64,000 nt of DNA, taken from NCBI GenBank assembly GCA_036502625.1, contig DASXYG010000079.1, positions 1 through 64,000 of the forward strand. The letters run 5' to 3'. Numbering within the stretch: position 1 is the first letter of the stretch; each line of letters begins with the position of its first letter. The translations under genes and the position numbers were made by a program. This document shows positions 7,262 through 16,332 of this stretch, piece after piece. The notes under the pieces are model-generated. The model saw only the letters and a list, made by a program, of their open reading frames with translations, did not search any database and was not told the DNA's origin. Origin of the DNA: DASXYG01 sp036502625. GTDB lineage: Bacteria > Actinomycetota > Actinomycetes > Streptosporangiales > Streptosporangiaceae.

Positions 7262-8743
7262 ATGCTGGAAGCGTTGCTCGCGGCTGCGTCCGGAGAGGAA
7301 CCGGTGCGAACGGCGGCGCTGATCGGCGGCCGGTGGACGGACGCGGGTCCGCAGAGTGAACGGATCGGTCCGTACCTAGGCACACCGGTCAGCCGGGCGC
7401 CCGCCGCGGGGACCGACGAGATCGCCGCCGTACGTGCCTATGCGCGCGAGTCCGCACCGGCGGTGGCGCGGCTGTCGCCGGCGCACCGGGCCGAGGTGCT
7501 CGACCGCGCCTCGGGCCTCGCCCTGGAGCACCGCGACGCGCTCGCCCGGCTCCTCGCGCTCGAACTCGGCAAGCCGGTCAAGGACGGGCGCGGCGAGATC
7601 GACCGCGTCGCCGACACGTTCGCGGTCTGCGCCGCCGAGGCGCGGCGGATCGGCGGGGAGACGCTCCCGGTCGCCGGCTGGGCGCGCGGCGTGGGGAACA
7701 CCGGCTTCACGTACCGGGCGCCTGTGGGCGTGGCCCTGGCCATCACGCCGTTCAACGCGCCGGCGAACCTCCTCGCGCATAAGCTCGGCGCGTCCTTCGC
7801 GGCCGGGAACACCACGATCGTCAAGGCGCCGCCGCAGGCGCCCGCCGTGTCGACCGCGGTCGTGGCGCTGCTGATCGAGGCCGGAATGCCGTACGAAGCG
7901 GTGCAACTGCTGCACGGCGACGGCTCCGTGGGCGCGGCCCTGTGCGCCGCCGGCGAGGTCGGCGTCATCAGCTTCACTGGAAGCGCCGCGACCGGCGCCG
8001 CGGTCGCCACGGCGGCGGGGGCCAAGCGCCTGGTGCTGGAGCTGGGCGGCAACGCGGCCACGATCGTGTGCGACGACGCCGACATCGCCGCGGCCGCCCG
8101 TGTCTGCGCGCGTACGGGATACAGCAACTCCGGCCAGAGCTGCATCTCCGTCCAGCGCGTCTACGTACAGCGACCGCGCTTCGCCGAGTTCCTCGAACGG
8201 TTCACCGCGGAGGTGTCCGAACTGACCGTCGGCGACCCGCTGGACCCGCTGACCGACGTCGGCGCGATGGTCGACGAGCAGGCCGCCGAGCGCGTCGTGG
8301 CGTGGGCCGCCGCGGCCGCGGCGGGCGGTGGTCGCGTGGTGCTCGGCGGCAAGCGGGACGGCGCCACGGCCGTGCCGACCGTGGTGGCCGATCCGCCCGC
8401 GGACGCCTTCGTCGTCACCGAGGAGGTGTTCGGCGCGCTGGTGGCGGTGCTGCCGTTCGACGACTTCGACGAGGTGGTCCGGCGGTGCAACCGGAGCCGG
8501 TACGGGCTGCAGGCCGGCCTGTTCACCCGCGACCTCGACCGCGTCTTCACCGCGTGGCGGGACCTGGAGGTCGGCGGCCTCGTCGTCAACGGATCGTCGA
8601 ACTACCGCCTCGACCACGTGCCGTTCGGCGGCGTCAAGGACTCCGGGTTCGGGCGCGAGACGCCCCGCTGCATGATCGACGACTTCACCGTCGTGAAGAC
8701 GCTGCTCCTGCGCGGCACGTCGCTGTGGGGAGACCGGGCGTGA
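7262..8743 (+). CDS. Aldehyde dehydrogenase family protein
   Basis: 493 residues, an NAD(P)-dependent aldehyde dehydrogenase. Seen: the TPFNAP cofactor segment, FTGSAATG, the general base Glu260 in LELGGNA, the catalytic nucleophile Cys294 in NSGQSCIS, and the C-terminal PFGGVKDSGFGRE. ATG 7262 is preceded by AGGAGG at 7251-7256; an in-frame TTG just before it is not favoured. First gene of a tight operon: its stop overlaps the GTG of the thiamine-diphosphate enzyme (GTGA). The pairing suggests that the downstream lyase generates an aldehyde that this enzyme oxidises, or that both act on one imported acid. The substrate is not identifiable. Confidence 0.94.
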   Translation: MLEALLAAASGEEPVRTAALIGGRWTDAGPQSERIGPYLGTPVSRAPAAGTDEIAAVRAYARESAPAVARLSPAHRAEVLDRASGLALEHRDALARLLALELGKPVKDGRGEIDRVADTFAVCAAEARRIGGETLPVAGWARGVGNTGFTYRAPVGVALAITPFNAPANLLAHKLGASFAAGNTTIVKAPPQAPAVSTAVVALLIEAGMPYEAVQLLHGDGSVGAALCAAGEVGVISFTGSAATGAAVATAAGAKRLVLELGGNAATIVCDDADIAAAARVCARTGYSNSGQSCISVQRVYVQRPRFAEFLERFTAEVSELTVGDPLDPLTDVGAMVDEQAAERVVAWAAAAAAGGGRVVLGGKRDGATAVPTVVADPPADAFVVTEEVFGALVAVLPFDDFDEVVRRCNRSRYGLQAGLFTRDLDRVFTAWRDLEVGGLVVNGSSNYRLDHVPFGGVKDSGFGRETPRCMIDDFTVVKTLLLRGTSLWGDRA

Positions 8744-10524
8744 CCGCGCCGGTGCCGGCCGCGGAGGCGCTGGTCGGCCAGCTCGAGTCGTACGGCGTGG
8801 AGTACGTCTTCGGCACCTGCGGCCACACCAACATCGCCCTGCTCGACGCGCTGGGCCGCAGCCCGATCAGGTTCGTCATGGCCCGCCACGAACAGGCGGC
8901 CGCGCACGCCGCCGACGGCTACGCGCGGGCGTCCGGACGCCCCGGCGTGCTGCTCGTCCACGTCGGCCCGGGAATGATGAACGCCGTCACCGGGGTGGCC
9001 ACCGCGGCGCTCGACTCCGTGCCGCTGGTCGTCATCGCCGGCGACGTGCCGTCGTACTACCACGGGCGGCATCCGCACCAGGAGGTCAACCTCCACGCCG
9101 ACGCCGACCAGACGGCGATCTACCGGCCCTTCGTCAAACGGGCGTGGCACGTCCACCGGCCCGCCGACCTGTCGCGGTTCGCCGAGCGCGCGTTCTGGAC
9201 GGCCACCTCGGGGCGGCCGGGCGCGGTGCTGCTGAACGTCCCGATGGACCTGTTCTCCCGTACGGTCACGCCCGAGGACCGCCCGCTCCCGGCGACCACC
9301 GCGGCGCCGGACCTGCCCGCCGCGGTCGCCGCGCGCATCGCGGAGCTCCTGGCCGGGGCGGAGCGCCCGCTGATCTATCTCGGCGGCGGGCTGCGCGGCC
9401 GTACGGGACGCGACGCGCTGCTGTCGCTGGCCGAGCACCTGGACGTGCCCATCGTCCACTCGCTCATGGGCAAGGGCGCCGTGCCGGACGGCCATCCGCT
9501 ACTGCTCGGCATGCCGGGCTTCTGGGGACTGAAGACCACGAACGACTACGCACGCGACGCGGACGTGGTGCTCGCCCTCGCCACCCGGTTCGCCGAGACC
9601 GACGCCAGCTCCTGGAAGGCGGAGTACACCTGGAACCTTGGCGGCGGGGACCCGCGGTCGGGGCGGCTCATCCAGATCGACATCGACGCGGCCGAGATCG
9701 GGCGCAACTATCCGGTGGAGATCGGCGCCGTCGCTGACGTGACGCTCGCGGTGCGGGCCATCGGTGAGGCGGTGCGCGGCGTACGGCCCGCGCCCGTCGA
9801 CCGCCCCGAGCTGCGCGCGCGCATCCGCGGCGCCAGGTCCGAGCTGTTCGCCGAGAGCCGGGAGCGCGGCCGGAGCGACGCCTTCCCGCTCCGTCCCGAA
9901 CGGATCCTCGCCGATCTGCGGGAGGCCCTGCCGGCGGACGCCGTGCTGGTCACCGACGTCGGCTGGAACAAGAACGGCGTGGCCCAGTGCTACGAGCTGC
10001 CCGCCGAGGGCCGGTTCATCACGCCGGGCGGCGCCTCGACCATGGGGTTCGGGCCGGCGGCCGCGGTCGGTGTGCAGATCGCGGAGCCGGAGCGCGTCGT
10101 GGTCGCGCTGGTGGGCGACGGCGGGATGAGCGCGCAGTTCGCCGCCGTCCCGATGGCCGTCGAGCAGGGCGTGCCGGTGGTCTTCGTGGTGATGAACAAC
10201 CGCGCGCACGGCACGATCGCCGACCTGCAGGCGGCGAACTTCGGCGCCAGTTACGGCTGCGAGTTCCGCGATCCGGACGGCCGGCCGTACAGCCCGGATT
10301 TCGCGGCGTTCGCCGAGGCCTGCGGCGCCGACGGATACGCGGTCGCCGAGCCCGGCGCGCTGCTGCCCGCGCTGCGGTCGGCCATCGCCGCGCGGCGTCC
10401 CGCGGTCCTGGACGTCCCCATGGTCAACGAGCCGGTCCCGACACCCGGGCACTGGAACATCAACGACATCTACCACGGTGTCTTCCCCGACGGCGGCGGC
10501 TACCCCGCCTCGCCCGCTCCCTGA
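8740..10524 (+). CDS. Thiamine-diphosphate-dependent enzyme, acetolactate-synthase-like
   Basis: 594 residues with three domains: N-terminal PYR domain with the cofactor-activating Glu51 (ARHEQAAAHAADGYARASG), central domain, and C-terminal PP domain with GDGGMSA (from residue 459) and the NN of VVMNN (486-487), which bind thiamine diphosphate and Mg2+. It belongs to the benzoylformate decarboxylase / acetolactate synthase / sulfoacetaldehyde acetyltransferase group; which reaction it carries out cannot be read from sequence. Its GTG start overlaps the aldehyde dehydrogenase stop by four bases, implying translational coupling. The ABC importer genes follow after 37 bases. Confidence 0.9.
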   Translation: MTAPVPAAEALVGQLESYGVEYVFGTCGHTNIALLDALGRSPIRFVMARHEQAAAHAADGYARASGRPGVLLVHVGPGMMNAVTGVATAALDSVPLVVIAGDVPSYYHGRHPHQEVNLHADADQTAIYRPFVKRAWHVHRPADLSRFAERAFWTATSGRPGAVLLNVPMDLFSRTVTPEDRPLPATTAAPDLPAAVAARIAELLAGAERPLIYLGGGLRGRTGRDALLSLAEHLDVPIVHSLMGKGAVPDGHPLLLGMPGFWGLKTTNDYARDADVVLALATRFAETDASSWKAEYTWNLGGGDPRSGRLIQIDIDAAEIGRNYPVEIGAVADVTLAVRAIGEAVRGVRPAPVDRPELRARIRGARSELFAESRERGRSDAFPLRPERILADLREALPADAVLVTDVGWNKNGVAQCYELPAEGRFITPGGASTMGFGPAAAVGVQIAEPERVVVALVGDGGMSAQFAAVPMAVEQGVPVVFVVMNNRAHGTIADLQAANFGASYGCEFRDPDGRPYSPDFAAFAEACGADGYAVAEPGALLPALRSAIAARRPAVLDVPMVNEPVPTPGHWNINDIYHGVFPDGGGYPASPAP

Positions 10525-10561
10525 GCCGCACCCCCGACCCCCGCCCCCCGAGGTGAATCCC

Positions 10562-11719
10562 ATGATCAACATCCCCCGATCCCGCATCTGCGCCGTGGCC
10601 GCCGGAGCTCTCGTCGCGGGCCTCGCGGCGGCCTGCAGCGCGCCCGGCGCGTCGGGCGGCGCCGCCTCCAGCGGCACCGGCCCGATCAAGATCGCGGTCG
10701 TCGACGCCCAGAGCGGGCAGCTCAGCTCGCTCGGCAAGTGGGAGTACAAGGGCGCCAAGCTGGCCGTCGACCAGTGGAACAAGGCCGGCGGCATCAAGGG
10801 CCGCACGATCAAGCTCGACGTCTTCGACGACCAGGGCGACCCGACCGTCGGCACGAACCTCGCCCGGAAGATCGCCAGCGAGAAGTACATCGCGATGATC
10901 GGCACCGCGGAGAGCGCCGTCACGATCGCGATGGGCCCGTCGCTGCGCCAGTCGCAGATCCCCAACATCGCCTCGGGCCAGTCGCCGGGGATGGTCGCGC
11001 TGAAGAGCCCGTTCATGTTCCTGAACGGGCCGACCAGCACCACGTACGACGAGACGCTCGCCAAGTACGTCGTCGACCGGCAGAAGATCAAGAAGATCGC
11101 GATGATCAGCAACAACGGCTCGTACGGCAAGGGCGAGCACGACGCGTTCCTCAAGGCGCTGAGCGACCGGGGCATCAAGCCGGTCTCCGACCAGGTCGTC
11201 ACCACGGACCAGAAGGACTTCAGCGCGCAGCTCACGAAGATCCGGCAGGCGTCGCCGCAGGCCGTCTTCATCGGCTCCGAGGAGGTCGAGTCCGGGCTGA
11301 TCGTCAAGCAGGCCCGCGACCTCGGCATCACCGTGCCGTTCGCGGGCGCCGCCCCGCAGGGCACACCGGTCTTCCGCGACACGGCGGGCGTGAAGAACGT
11401 CGAGGGGACGATCGTCAGCTCGCCGTACCTCAGCAACGACACCGACGCCGCCACGAAGAAGTTCGCCGCCGCGTACAAGGCCGCCTACGGCGAGGACGCC
11501 GAGCTGCACGGCGCCAAGGCCTACGACGGCACGCAGATCCTGCTCACCGCGCTGAAGAACAGCGGCGTCGCCACGGGCGCGAAGCTCGCCGACGCGATCC
11601 GCGCGGTGAAGTACCACGGCCTGATGGGCGACTTCTCCTACGACAGCACCGGCGTCGGCATCCGGGCCACCCGGATCGGGCTCATGAAGGACGGGACGGT
11701 CGTCACGGCCGGCACCTGA
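10562..11719 (+). CDS. ABC transporter substrate-binding lipoprotein, LivJ type
   Basis: 385 residues, periplasmic-binding-protein type I fold of branched-chain amino acid (HAAT) importers; in Gram-positives it is lipid-anchored. The N-terminal signal ends in a lipobox, LAAAC, with Cys25 as the lipidated residue. The mature protein starts with a Ser/Gly-rich linker and IKIAVVDAQSGQLSSLGKW. ATG 10562 follows GAGGTG; an upstream in-frame extension has no signal peptide and is rejected. Homologues often bind aromatic acids rather than amino acids, which would suit the catabolic neighbours. Followed by two permease and two ATPase functions, so the importer is complete. Confidence 0.94.
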   Translation: MINIPRSRICAVAAGALVAGLAAACSAPGASGGAASSGTGPIKIAVVDAQSGQLSSLGKWEYKGAKLAVDQWNKAGGIKGRTIKLDVFDDQGDPTVGTNLARKIASEKYIAMIGTAESAVTIAMGPSLRQSQIPNIASGQSPGMVALKSPFMFLNGPTSTTYDETLAKYVVDRQKIKKIAMISNNGSYGKGEHDAFLKALSDRGIKPVSDQVVTTDQKDFSAQLTKIRQASPQAVFIGSEEVESGLIVKQARDLGITVPFAGAAPQGTPVFRDTAGVKNVEGTIVSSPYLSNDTDAATKKFAAAYKAAYGEDAELHGAKAYDGTQILLTALKNSGVATGAKLADAIRAVKYHGLMGDFSYDSTGVGIRATRIGLMKDGTVVTAGT

Positions 11720-11740
11720 CCCCGCGTCAGAAAGAGAACC

Positions 11741-12610
11741 ATGCAGGTCTTCCTCCAGACACTCATCGGCGGGCTGAGCCTCGGCGCGATCTACGCCCTG
11801 GTGGCCATGGGGTTCTCCCTCGTCTACCGCACCATGGGCCTGGTCAACTTCGCGCACGGCGACGTGCTCATGATCGGCGCCTACACCGCGTCCACGTTCT
11901 ACATGTCCACCAAGCTGCCCTTCGCCCTGGCCATCGTGCTGGCCATCGCGGTCACCGGGGTGATCGGGCTGTTCATCGAGCGGGTGCTGCGCCCGCTGGA
12001 GAACAAGGACTTCACGCTGATGCTGATCGGCACGATCGGCTTCGGCATGGTCCTCGAGGCGCTCGCCGTCCTCATCTGGGGGGCCACCGGCACCGCGGTG
12101 GCGTCCCCGGTCAAGGCGGCGCCGCTGCAGTTCCTCGGCCTGTGGGTGCGCACGTACGACCTCGTGGTGCTGGCCATCGCGGCGATCGCGGTGGTGCTGC
12201 TGGTCGGCTTCCTCCGGCGCACCAAGCTGGGCACGGCCATGCAGGCGGTCGCGATGGACCACGAGGCGGCCACGTCCGTCGGCATCCACGTCGGCCGCAG
12301 CAACGCCATCGCGTTCGCCATCGGCGCCGGCCTCGCGGCGCTGGCCGGCGGGCTCGTCGGCCCGCTGCTGTACGTGAACGCCACGATGGGCGGCACCATC
12401 GGGATCAAGGGGTTCGCCGCGGCCATGCTCGGCGGCTGCGGCAACATCTCCGGCGCCATCGTCGGCGGGTTCGTCATCGGGATGCTGGACTCCTTCGCCG
12501 CCGGGCACTTCCAGGGCTACTCCGAGCTGGTCGTCTTCCTGGTGTTCACGGTGGCGATCATGATCCGGCCGACCGGCATCTTCGGCGAGACGACGGTGAG
12601 CCGGGCATGA
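11741..12610 (+). CDS. ABC transporter permease, LivH type
   Basis: 289 residues, strongly hydrophobic with about eight membrane segments. It has the family start QTLIGGLSLGAIYALVAMG, the LVNFAHGD segment, and the conserved AAxMLGG-type cytoplasmic loop (FAAAMLGGCGNISGAIVGG) that contacts the ATPases. It pairs with the LivM-like half of the next gene. ATG 11741 follows AGAAAGAGAACC. The stop overlaps the ATG of the fused gene by four bases. Confidence 0.95.
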   Translation: MQVFLQTLIGGLSLGAIYALVAMGFSLVYRTMGLVNFAHGDVLMIGAYTASTFYMSTKLPFALAIVLAIAVTGVIGLFIERVLRPLENKDFTLMLIGTIGFGMVLEALAVLIWGATGTAVASPVKAAPLQFLGLWVRTYDLVVLAIAAIAVVLLVGFLRRTKLGTAMQAVAMDHEAATSVGIHVGRSNAIAFAIGAGLAALAGGLVGPLLYVNATMGGTIGIKGFAAAMLGGCGNISGAIVGGFVIGMLDSFAAGHFQGYSELVVFLVFTVAIMIRPTGIFGETTVSRA

Positions 12611-14454
12611 ACGCGCTCCTCCGCCACCGGCACGCGCCACGGCTCGCGACGCTCGTCGTCCTCGCGGTCGCGGCGTGGCTGCTGCCGTACGGGCTCGGCG
12701 ACTACGCCATCCACGTCGTCGACATCGCCCTGGTGTTCGCGCTGCTGGCGATCGGCATGGGGCTCGCCATGGGCATCGCGGGCCAGATCAACCTGGCGCA
12801 GATCGCCTTCTTCGGGGTGAGCGCCTACGCGACCGCGATCCTCACCACCCGCGCCGGGCTGGGGTTCTGGCCGGCCGCCGTGCTCGCGCTGCTGGCGTCC
12901 GCCGTCATCGGGCTGCTCGTCGGCATCCCCGCGCTGCGCATGCAGTCGCACTACCTCGGCATCGTGACGCTGGGCCTGGCGCTCGGGTTCATCAACTGGA
13001 CGACCAACGACCAGCTCGCCGGCGGCGCGGAGGGCATCCCCGGCATCCCGGTGCCGCCGATGTTCGGCATCGACCTGACCAGCGAGTACCTGTACTACTA
13101 CCTGGAGATCGTCGTCTTCGTGATCGCGCTGGCGTTCGGGCTGTTCGTGGTGCGCACCGGCCTCGGCCGCCGGCTGATGGCGATGCGGGACGACCCGCTG
13201 GCCGCGGGCGCCGTCGGCGCGCAGATCCCGCTGCTGCGGATGACCGCGTTCGCGCTGTCCAGCGTCTTCGGCGGCCTCGCCGGCGTGCTGTACGTGGGGC
13301 TCATCCGCTACATCGCGCCCGACACGTTCAACATCACCAACATGTTCCTGCTGCTGGCGATGGTCGTGATCGGCGGGCGGCAGAGCCTGGTCGGGTGCGT
13401 CGTCGGCGCGGTCGCGCTGTCGCTGATCCGCGAGGCGCTCGTGGACTATCCGACGTACGCCCAGCTCGGCTTCGGGATCATCGTGGTCGTCATGGTGGTC
13501 TTCGCGCCCACCGGCCTGGCCGGCATCCCGGCGCGGTTGCGCGCGGTGCTGGATCGCCGCCGCGGCCGTACGGGCGAGCGCGCCGCGCTGCGGCCGTTCG
13601 TGCCGTACGACCCGGCCGGCGCCCCGGAAGCCGGCACGGCGGGGGACGAGGCGACGATCCTGGAGATCCGCGGGATCGCCAAGCGGTTCCGCGGCCTGAA
13701 GGCGCTCGACGACGTCTCCCTGACCGTGCGGCGCGGCGAGATCCGCGGCATCGTCGGGCCCAACGGCTCGGGGAAGACCACGCTGTTCAACGTCATCAGC
13801 GGCTTCTACCGGCCGTCCGGCGGCCAGGCGCTGCTCGACGGGCGCGTCGTCTCCGGGCGCCGCCCGTACCGCCTGTCCGCGCTTGGCATGGCCCGCACGT
13901 TCCAGAACCTCCGGTTGTTCGGCGAGCTCACCGTGCGGGACAACCTCATGGTCGCGCTCGACCGGTCGCGAATGTCCGCGATCTGGCGCTACGCCCTGTG
14001 GCCGTTCGGCATCTGGCGGCAGGAACGGCGGCTGAGCCGGCAGGCCGGCGACCTGCTGGAGCGGTTCGGCCTGACCGAGTTCGCCGCCTCGGCGCCGGGC
14101 GCGCTGCCGTACGGCATCCAGCGGCGTACGGAGATCGCCCGCGCGATGGCCGGGTCGCCGCGCCTCCTGCTGCTCGACGAGCCGGCGGCCGGGCTCAACG
14201 GCGAGGAGGTGCGCCAGCTTTCCGAGATCGTGCGCTCGATCCGTGCCGGCGGCGTCACGGTCGTGCTCATCGAGCACAACATGGGCCTGGTGATGTCGCT
14301 GTGCGAGCGCGTCACGGTCCTGGCCGGCGGCTCGGTGATCGCCGAGGGCACGCCCGCCGAGGTGGCCGCCGACCACGCGGTCATCGAGGCGTACCTCGGC
14401 GACTCCGCCATGGCCGGCATTCCGCTGCCGGACCCCACCGAGGTGAGCCAATGA
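12607..14454 (+). CDS. Fused LivM-type permease and LivG-type ATPase
   Basis: 615 residues combining two ABC importer subunits. Residues about 1-320 form a LivM permease (IAGQINLAQIAFFGVSAYAT, then VIGGRQSLVGCVVGAVAL). After a charged linker, residues about 352-615 form a LivG ATPase: Walker A GPNGSGKTT at 384, the LivG-style signature LPYGIQRRTEIARAM, Walker B LLLLDEPAAGLN ending near 524, and the H-loop IEHNMG. Such permease-ATPase fusions are known in HAAT importers but are the minority form. ATG 12607 overlaps the previous stop, and the end overlaps the LivF-like start. A long in-frame extension upstream of 12607 is only a shadow of the preceding genes. Confidence 0.94.
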   Translation: MNALLRHRHAPRLATLVVLAVAAWLLPYGLGDYAIHVVDIALVFALLAIGMGLAMGIAGQINLAQIAFFGVSAYATAILTTRAGLGFWPAAVLALLASAVIGLLVGIPALRMQSHYLGIVTLGLALGFINWTTNDQLAGGAEGIPGIPVPPMFGIDLTSEYLYYYLEIVVFVIALAFGLFVVRTGLGRRLMAMRDDPLAAGAVGAQIPLLRMTAFALSSVFGGLAGVLYVGLIRYIAPDTFNITNMFLLLAMVVIGGRQSLVGCVVGAVALSLIREALVDYPTYAQLGFGIIVVVMVVFAPTGLAGIPARLRAVLDRRRGRTGERAALRPFVPYDPAGAPEAGTAGDEATILEIRGIAKRFRGLKALDDVSLTVRRGEIRGIVGPNGSGKTTLFNVISGFYRPSGGQALLDGRVVSGRRPYRLSALGMARTFQNLRLFGELTVRDNLMVALDRSRMSAIWRYALWPFGIWRQERRLSRQAGDLLERFGLTEFAASAPGALPYGIQRRTEIARAMAGSPRLLLLDEPAAGLNGEEVRQLSEIVRSIRAGGVTVVLIEHNMGLVMSLCERVTVLAGGSVIAEGTPAEVAADHAVIEAYLGDSAMAGIPLPDPTEVSQ

Positions 14455-15179
14455 GCACCGGAAACGGCGCGGCGCTGACCGTCGAGGACCTGTCCGTCCA
14501 CTACGGCGGGGTCTGCGCGGTCAACGCGATCGGGTTCACCGTGGCGCCCGGCCAGTCCGTGGGGATCATCGGCGCGAACGGCGCGGGCAAGACGTCCACG
14601 CTCAAGGCGCTGATGGGCCTGGTGCCGCGCAGCGGCGGCCGCGTCACCTTCGGCGACACCGACCTCACCCGGGTCAAGCCGCGCGACGTCGTACGGCACG
14701 GCATCGGCTACGTGCCCGAGGGCCGGCACGTGTTCCCCGGCCTGACGGTCGAGAAGAACCTGCTGCTCGGCGCGTACGCGCGCTCGTGGCGTGACCCCGG
14801 CACCCGGGAGACGCTGGCCGAGGTCGTGGAGCTGTTCCCCGTACTGGGGGAGATGCGCGGGCGGCTGGCCGGCGCGCTGTCCGGCGGCCAGCAGCAGATG
14901 CTCGCCGTCGGGCGCGCGCTGATGGCCCGGCCGCGGTTGATCCTCCTGGACGAGCCGTCCATGGGGTTGTCGCCCAAGCTCGTGGAGGACATCCTCGCCG
15001 TGCTCGTCCGGCTGCGCGAGCAGGGGCTGAGCCTGCTGCTGGTCGAGCAGAACGCCAAGCTGACGTTCGAGGCGACCAGCGACTGCGTGGTCATGGAGAA
15101 CGGCGAGGTCGCGATGACCGGCACCTCGCGGCTGCTGCGCGAGGACGTCCGGGTGCGGCGCATCTACCTGGGGCTGTAG
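14451..15179 (+). CDS. ABC transporter ATP-binding protein, LivF type
   Basis: 242 residues. Walker A GANGAGKTS at residues 41-49, LivF-type signature LSGGQQQMLAVGRAL, Walker B LILLDEPSMGLSP, and VEQNAK as the H-loop segment with Gln-Asn in place of His, as is common in LivF. It completes the importer with the fused gene. ATGA overlap with the upstream stop indicates coupling. It converges on the ThuA-like gene with an 18-base gap, in which GGTGCG-C-CGCACC (15179-15191) could form a small hairpin. Confidence 0.95.
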   Translation: MSTGNGAALTVEDLSVHYGGVCAVNAIGFTVAPGQSVGIIGANGAGKTSTLKALMGLVPRSGGRVTFGDTDLTRVKPRDVVRHGIGYVPEGRHVFPGLTVEKNLLLGAYARSWRDPGTRETLAEVVELFPVLGEMRGRLAGALSGGQQQMLAVGRALMARPRLILLDEPSMGLSPKLVEDILAVLVRLREQGLSLLLVEQNAKLTFEATSDCVVMENGEVAMTGTSRLLREDVRVRRIYLGL

Positions 15180-15197
15180 GTGCGCCGCACCGGGCGG

Positions 15198-16178
15198 TCA
15201 CCGGCAGAACGGCTCCTTGCCCATGGCGGACTCGATGCCGTTCAGCAGCAGGCTCTGGAACCGCTTCGCGCCCGCGAAGTGCGTGCCGTCGTCGGTGTAG
15301 GCCTGGGCGTCGTGCCCGAGGGTGGTCAGCCACGCGCGGCCGCCGTCGTAGTACTGGCACCAGGCCACCGGGTGCACCGAGCCGTGCCCCGGGTGGCTCA
15401 TGTTGCCCGTGACGCCGTCGGCCAGCGAGCGCTCGTCCACCGTGGCGAGGAACCGCACGTCACTGGGGTACGGGACGAGGTTGTACCACTCGTCGGTGAA
15501 GGCCCAGCGGTTCGGCAGCCCGGCGGTGGAGACGTCGCGGTGCTCCGGCGTCTGGACGGTGCCGGACTGCTCGCGGCCGTGGTCGTAGAAGTTGGCGCCG
15601 CCGAGCAGGCCCTCGTACCAGGGCCAGTTGTACTCCGTGCCGAAGGCGTTGTGGACGCCGACGAACCCGCCGCCGCCGCGGACGTACTGGCGCAGCGACG
15701 TCTGCGCGGCGTCGTCGAGCGCGTCGCGCGAGGTGCTGAGGAACACGACGGCGTTGTAGCGGAACAGGGCGGACGGCGACGCGAGCTGCGCGACGTCCTC
15801 GGTCCAGTCGACCCCGAAGCCGTGGTCCCTGCCCATCTGGACCAGCGCCTTCTGCGCGACGTTGGCGTCGGTGAGCGTGGGGTTCATGCCCGGTCCGAGC
15901 GCGGGACCGAGGTTGGCGTGGCGCGGACCGGCGGTCCGGCTGTACACAAGGATCTTGTAGCCGGCCGACGCCGGGTCGAAGTTCCCCCAGTCGTGGTAGC
16001 AGCGGGCGTCGGTGCCGCGGCAGACGCCGTAGTCCGGGTCGCCCAGCTCCTGGGCGCCGCCCGCCGGGGCCTGCGCCCGGCCGCCCGCCGTCGCGGGCAT
16101 GCCGCCGAGGAGCATCGCGGCGACGACCGCGGCGGCCGTGACGAGCGCGGTGATCAGATAGGACGAACGTATCCTCAT
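15198..16178 (-). CDS. Secreted ThuA-like domain protein
   Basis: 326 residues. A Sec-type signal peptide (MRIRSSYLITALVTAAAVVA, hydrophobic to about residue 27) is followed by a ThuA/trehalose-utilisation-like class I glutamine amidotransferase-like domain (KILVYSRTAG, YNAVVFLSTSRDALDDAAQ, GGGGFVGVHNAFGTEYNWPWY). Extracellular ThuA-like domains often accompany sugar-oxidising or quinoprotein enzymes; here a quinoprotein gene is divergent 154 bases away. ATG 16178 has AGGTGG upstream and gives a proper signal peptide; an in-frame GTG at 16202 is less likely. The precise function is unknown. Confidence 0.85.
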   Translation of the reverse strand: MRIRSSYLITALVTAAAVVAAMLLGGMPATAGGRAQAPAGGAQELGDPDYGVCRGTDARCYHDWGNFDPASAGYKILVYSRTAGPRHANLGPALGPGMNPTLTDANVAQKALVQMGRDHGFGVDWTEDVAQLASPSALFRYNAVVFLSTSRDALDDAAQTSLRQYVRGGGGFVGVHNAFGTEYNWPWYEGLLGGANFYDHGREQSGTVQTPEHRDVSTAGLPNRWAFTDEWYNLVPYPSDVRFLATVDERSLADGVTGNMSHPGHGSVHPVAWCQYYDGGRAWLTTLGHDAQAYTDDGTHFAGAKRFQSLLLNGIESAMGKEPFCR

Positions 16179-16286
16179 AGGTCCACCTAGCGGTTCGATC
16201 ACACCGTCTAAAAGTTTCCCGACAATCTCATGTCATCTAGGTATCGGCAATACCTTGAATGGAACGAGGAAGCGGCTTACGGTACG

Positions 16287-16310
16287 TCCGTTGAACGGAT
16301 CAATTGATCC
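16287..16310. promoter_or_regulatory. Palindromes in the quinoprotein promoter region
   Basis: Two overlapping elements lie 23-46 bases upstream of the Tat-quinoprotein start. TCCGTTGAACGGA (16287-16299) fits TCCG-N5-CGGA, the same layout as in the IclR intergenic repeat at 7031-7064. GGATCAATTGATCC (16297-16310) is a perfect 14-base palindrome. Their position close to the start suggests repressor binding. Linking the first element to the IclR gene is inference. Confidence 0.5.
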
Positions 16311-16332
16311 ATACAGTGGACCAGGAGTGAGC

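Noticed and set aside
10738..12606. N-terminal extension of the permease-ATPase fusion
   Set aside because: The open frame upstream of ATG 12607 overlaps two well-supported genes in another frame and has shadow composition.
12517..14451. Long minus-strand open frame of 644 codons
   Set aside because: It lies opposite the permease-ATPase fusion, has no family resemblance, and shows the Arg/Pro/Gly/Asp-rich composition of a GC-rich shadow frame. The same applies to the other long antisense frames (37390-39054, 42023-43684, 54195-56249).
15179..15191. Strong intrinsic terminator between the LivF-like and ThuA-like genes
   Set aside because: GGTGCG-C-CGCACC can form only a small hairpin with no following T-run; noted in the gene entry but not called as a terminator.
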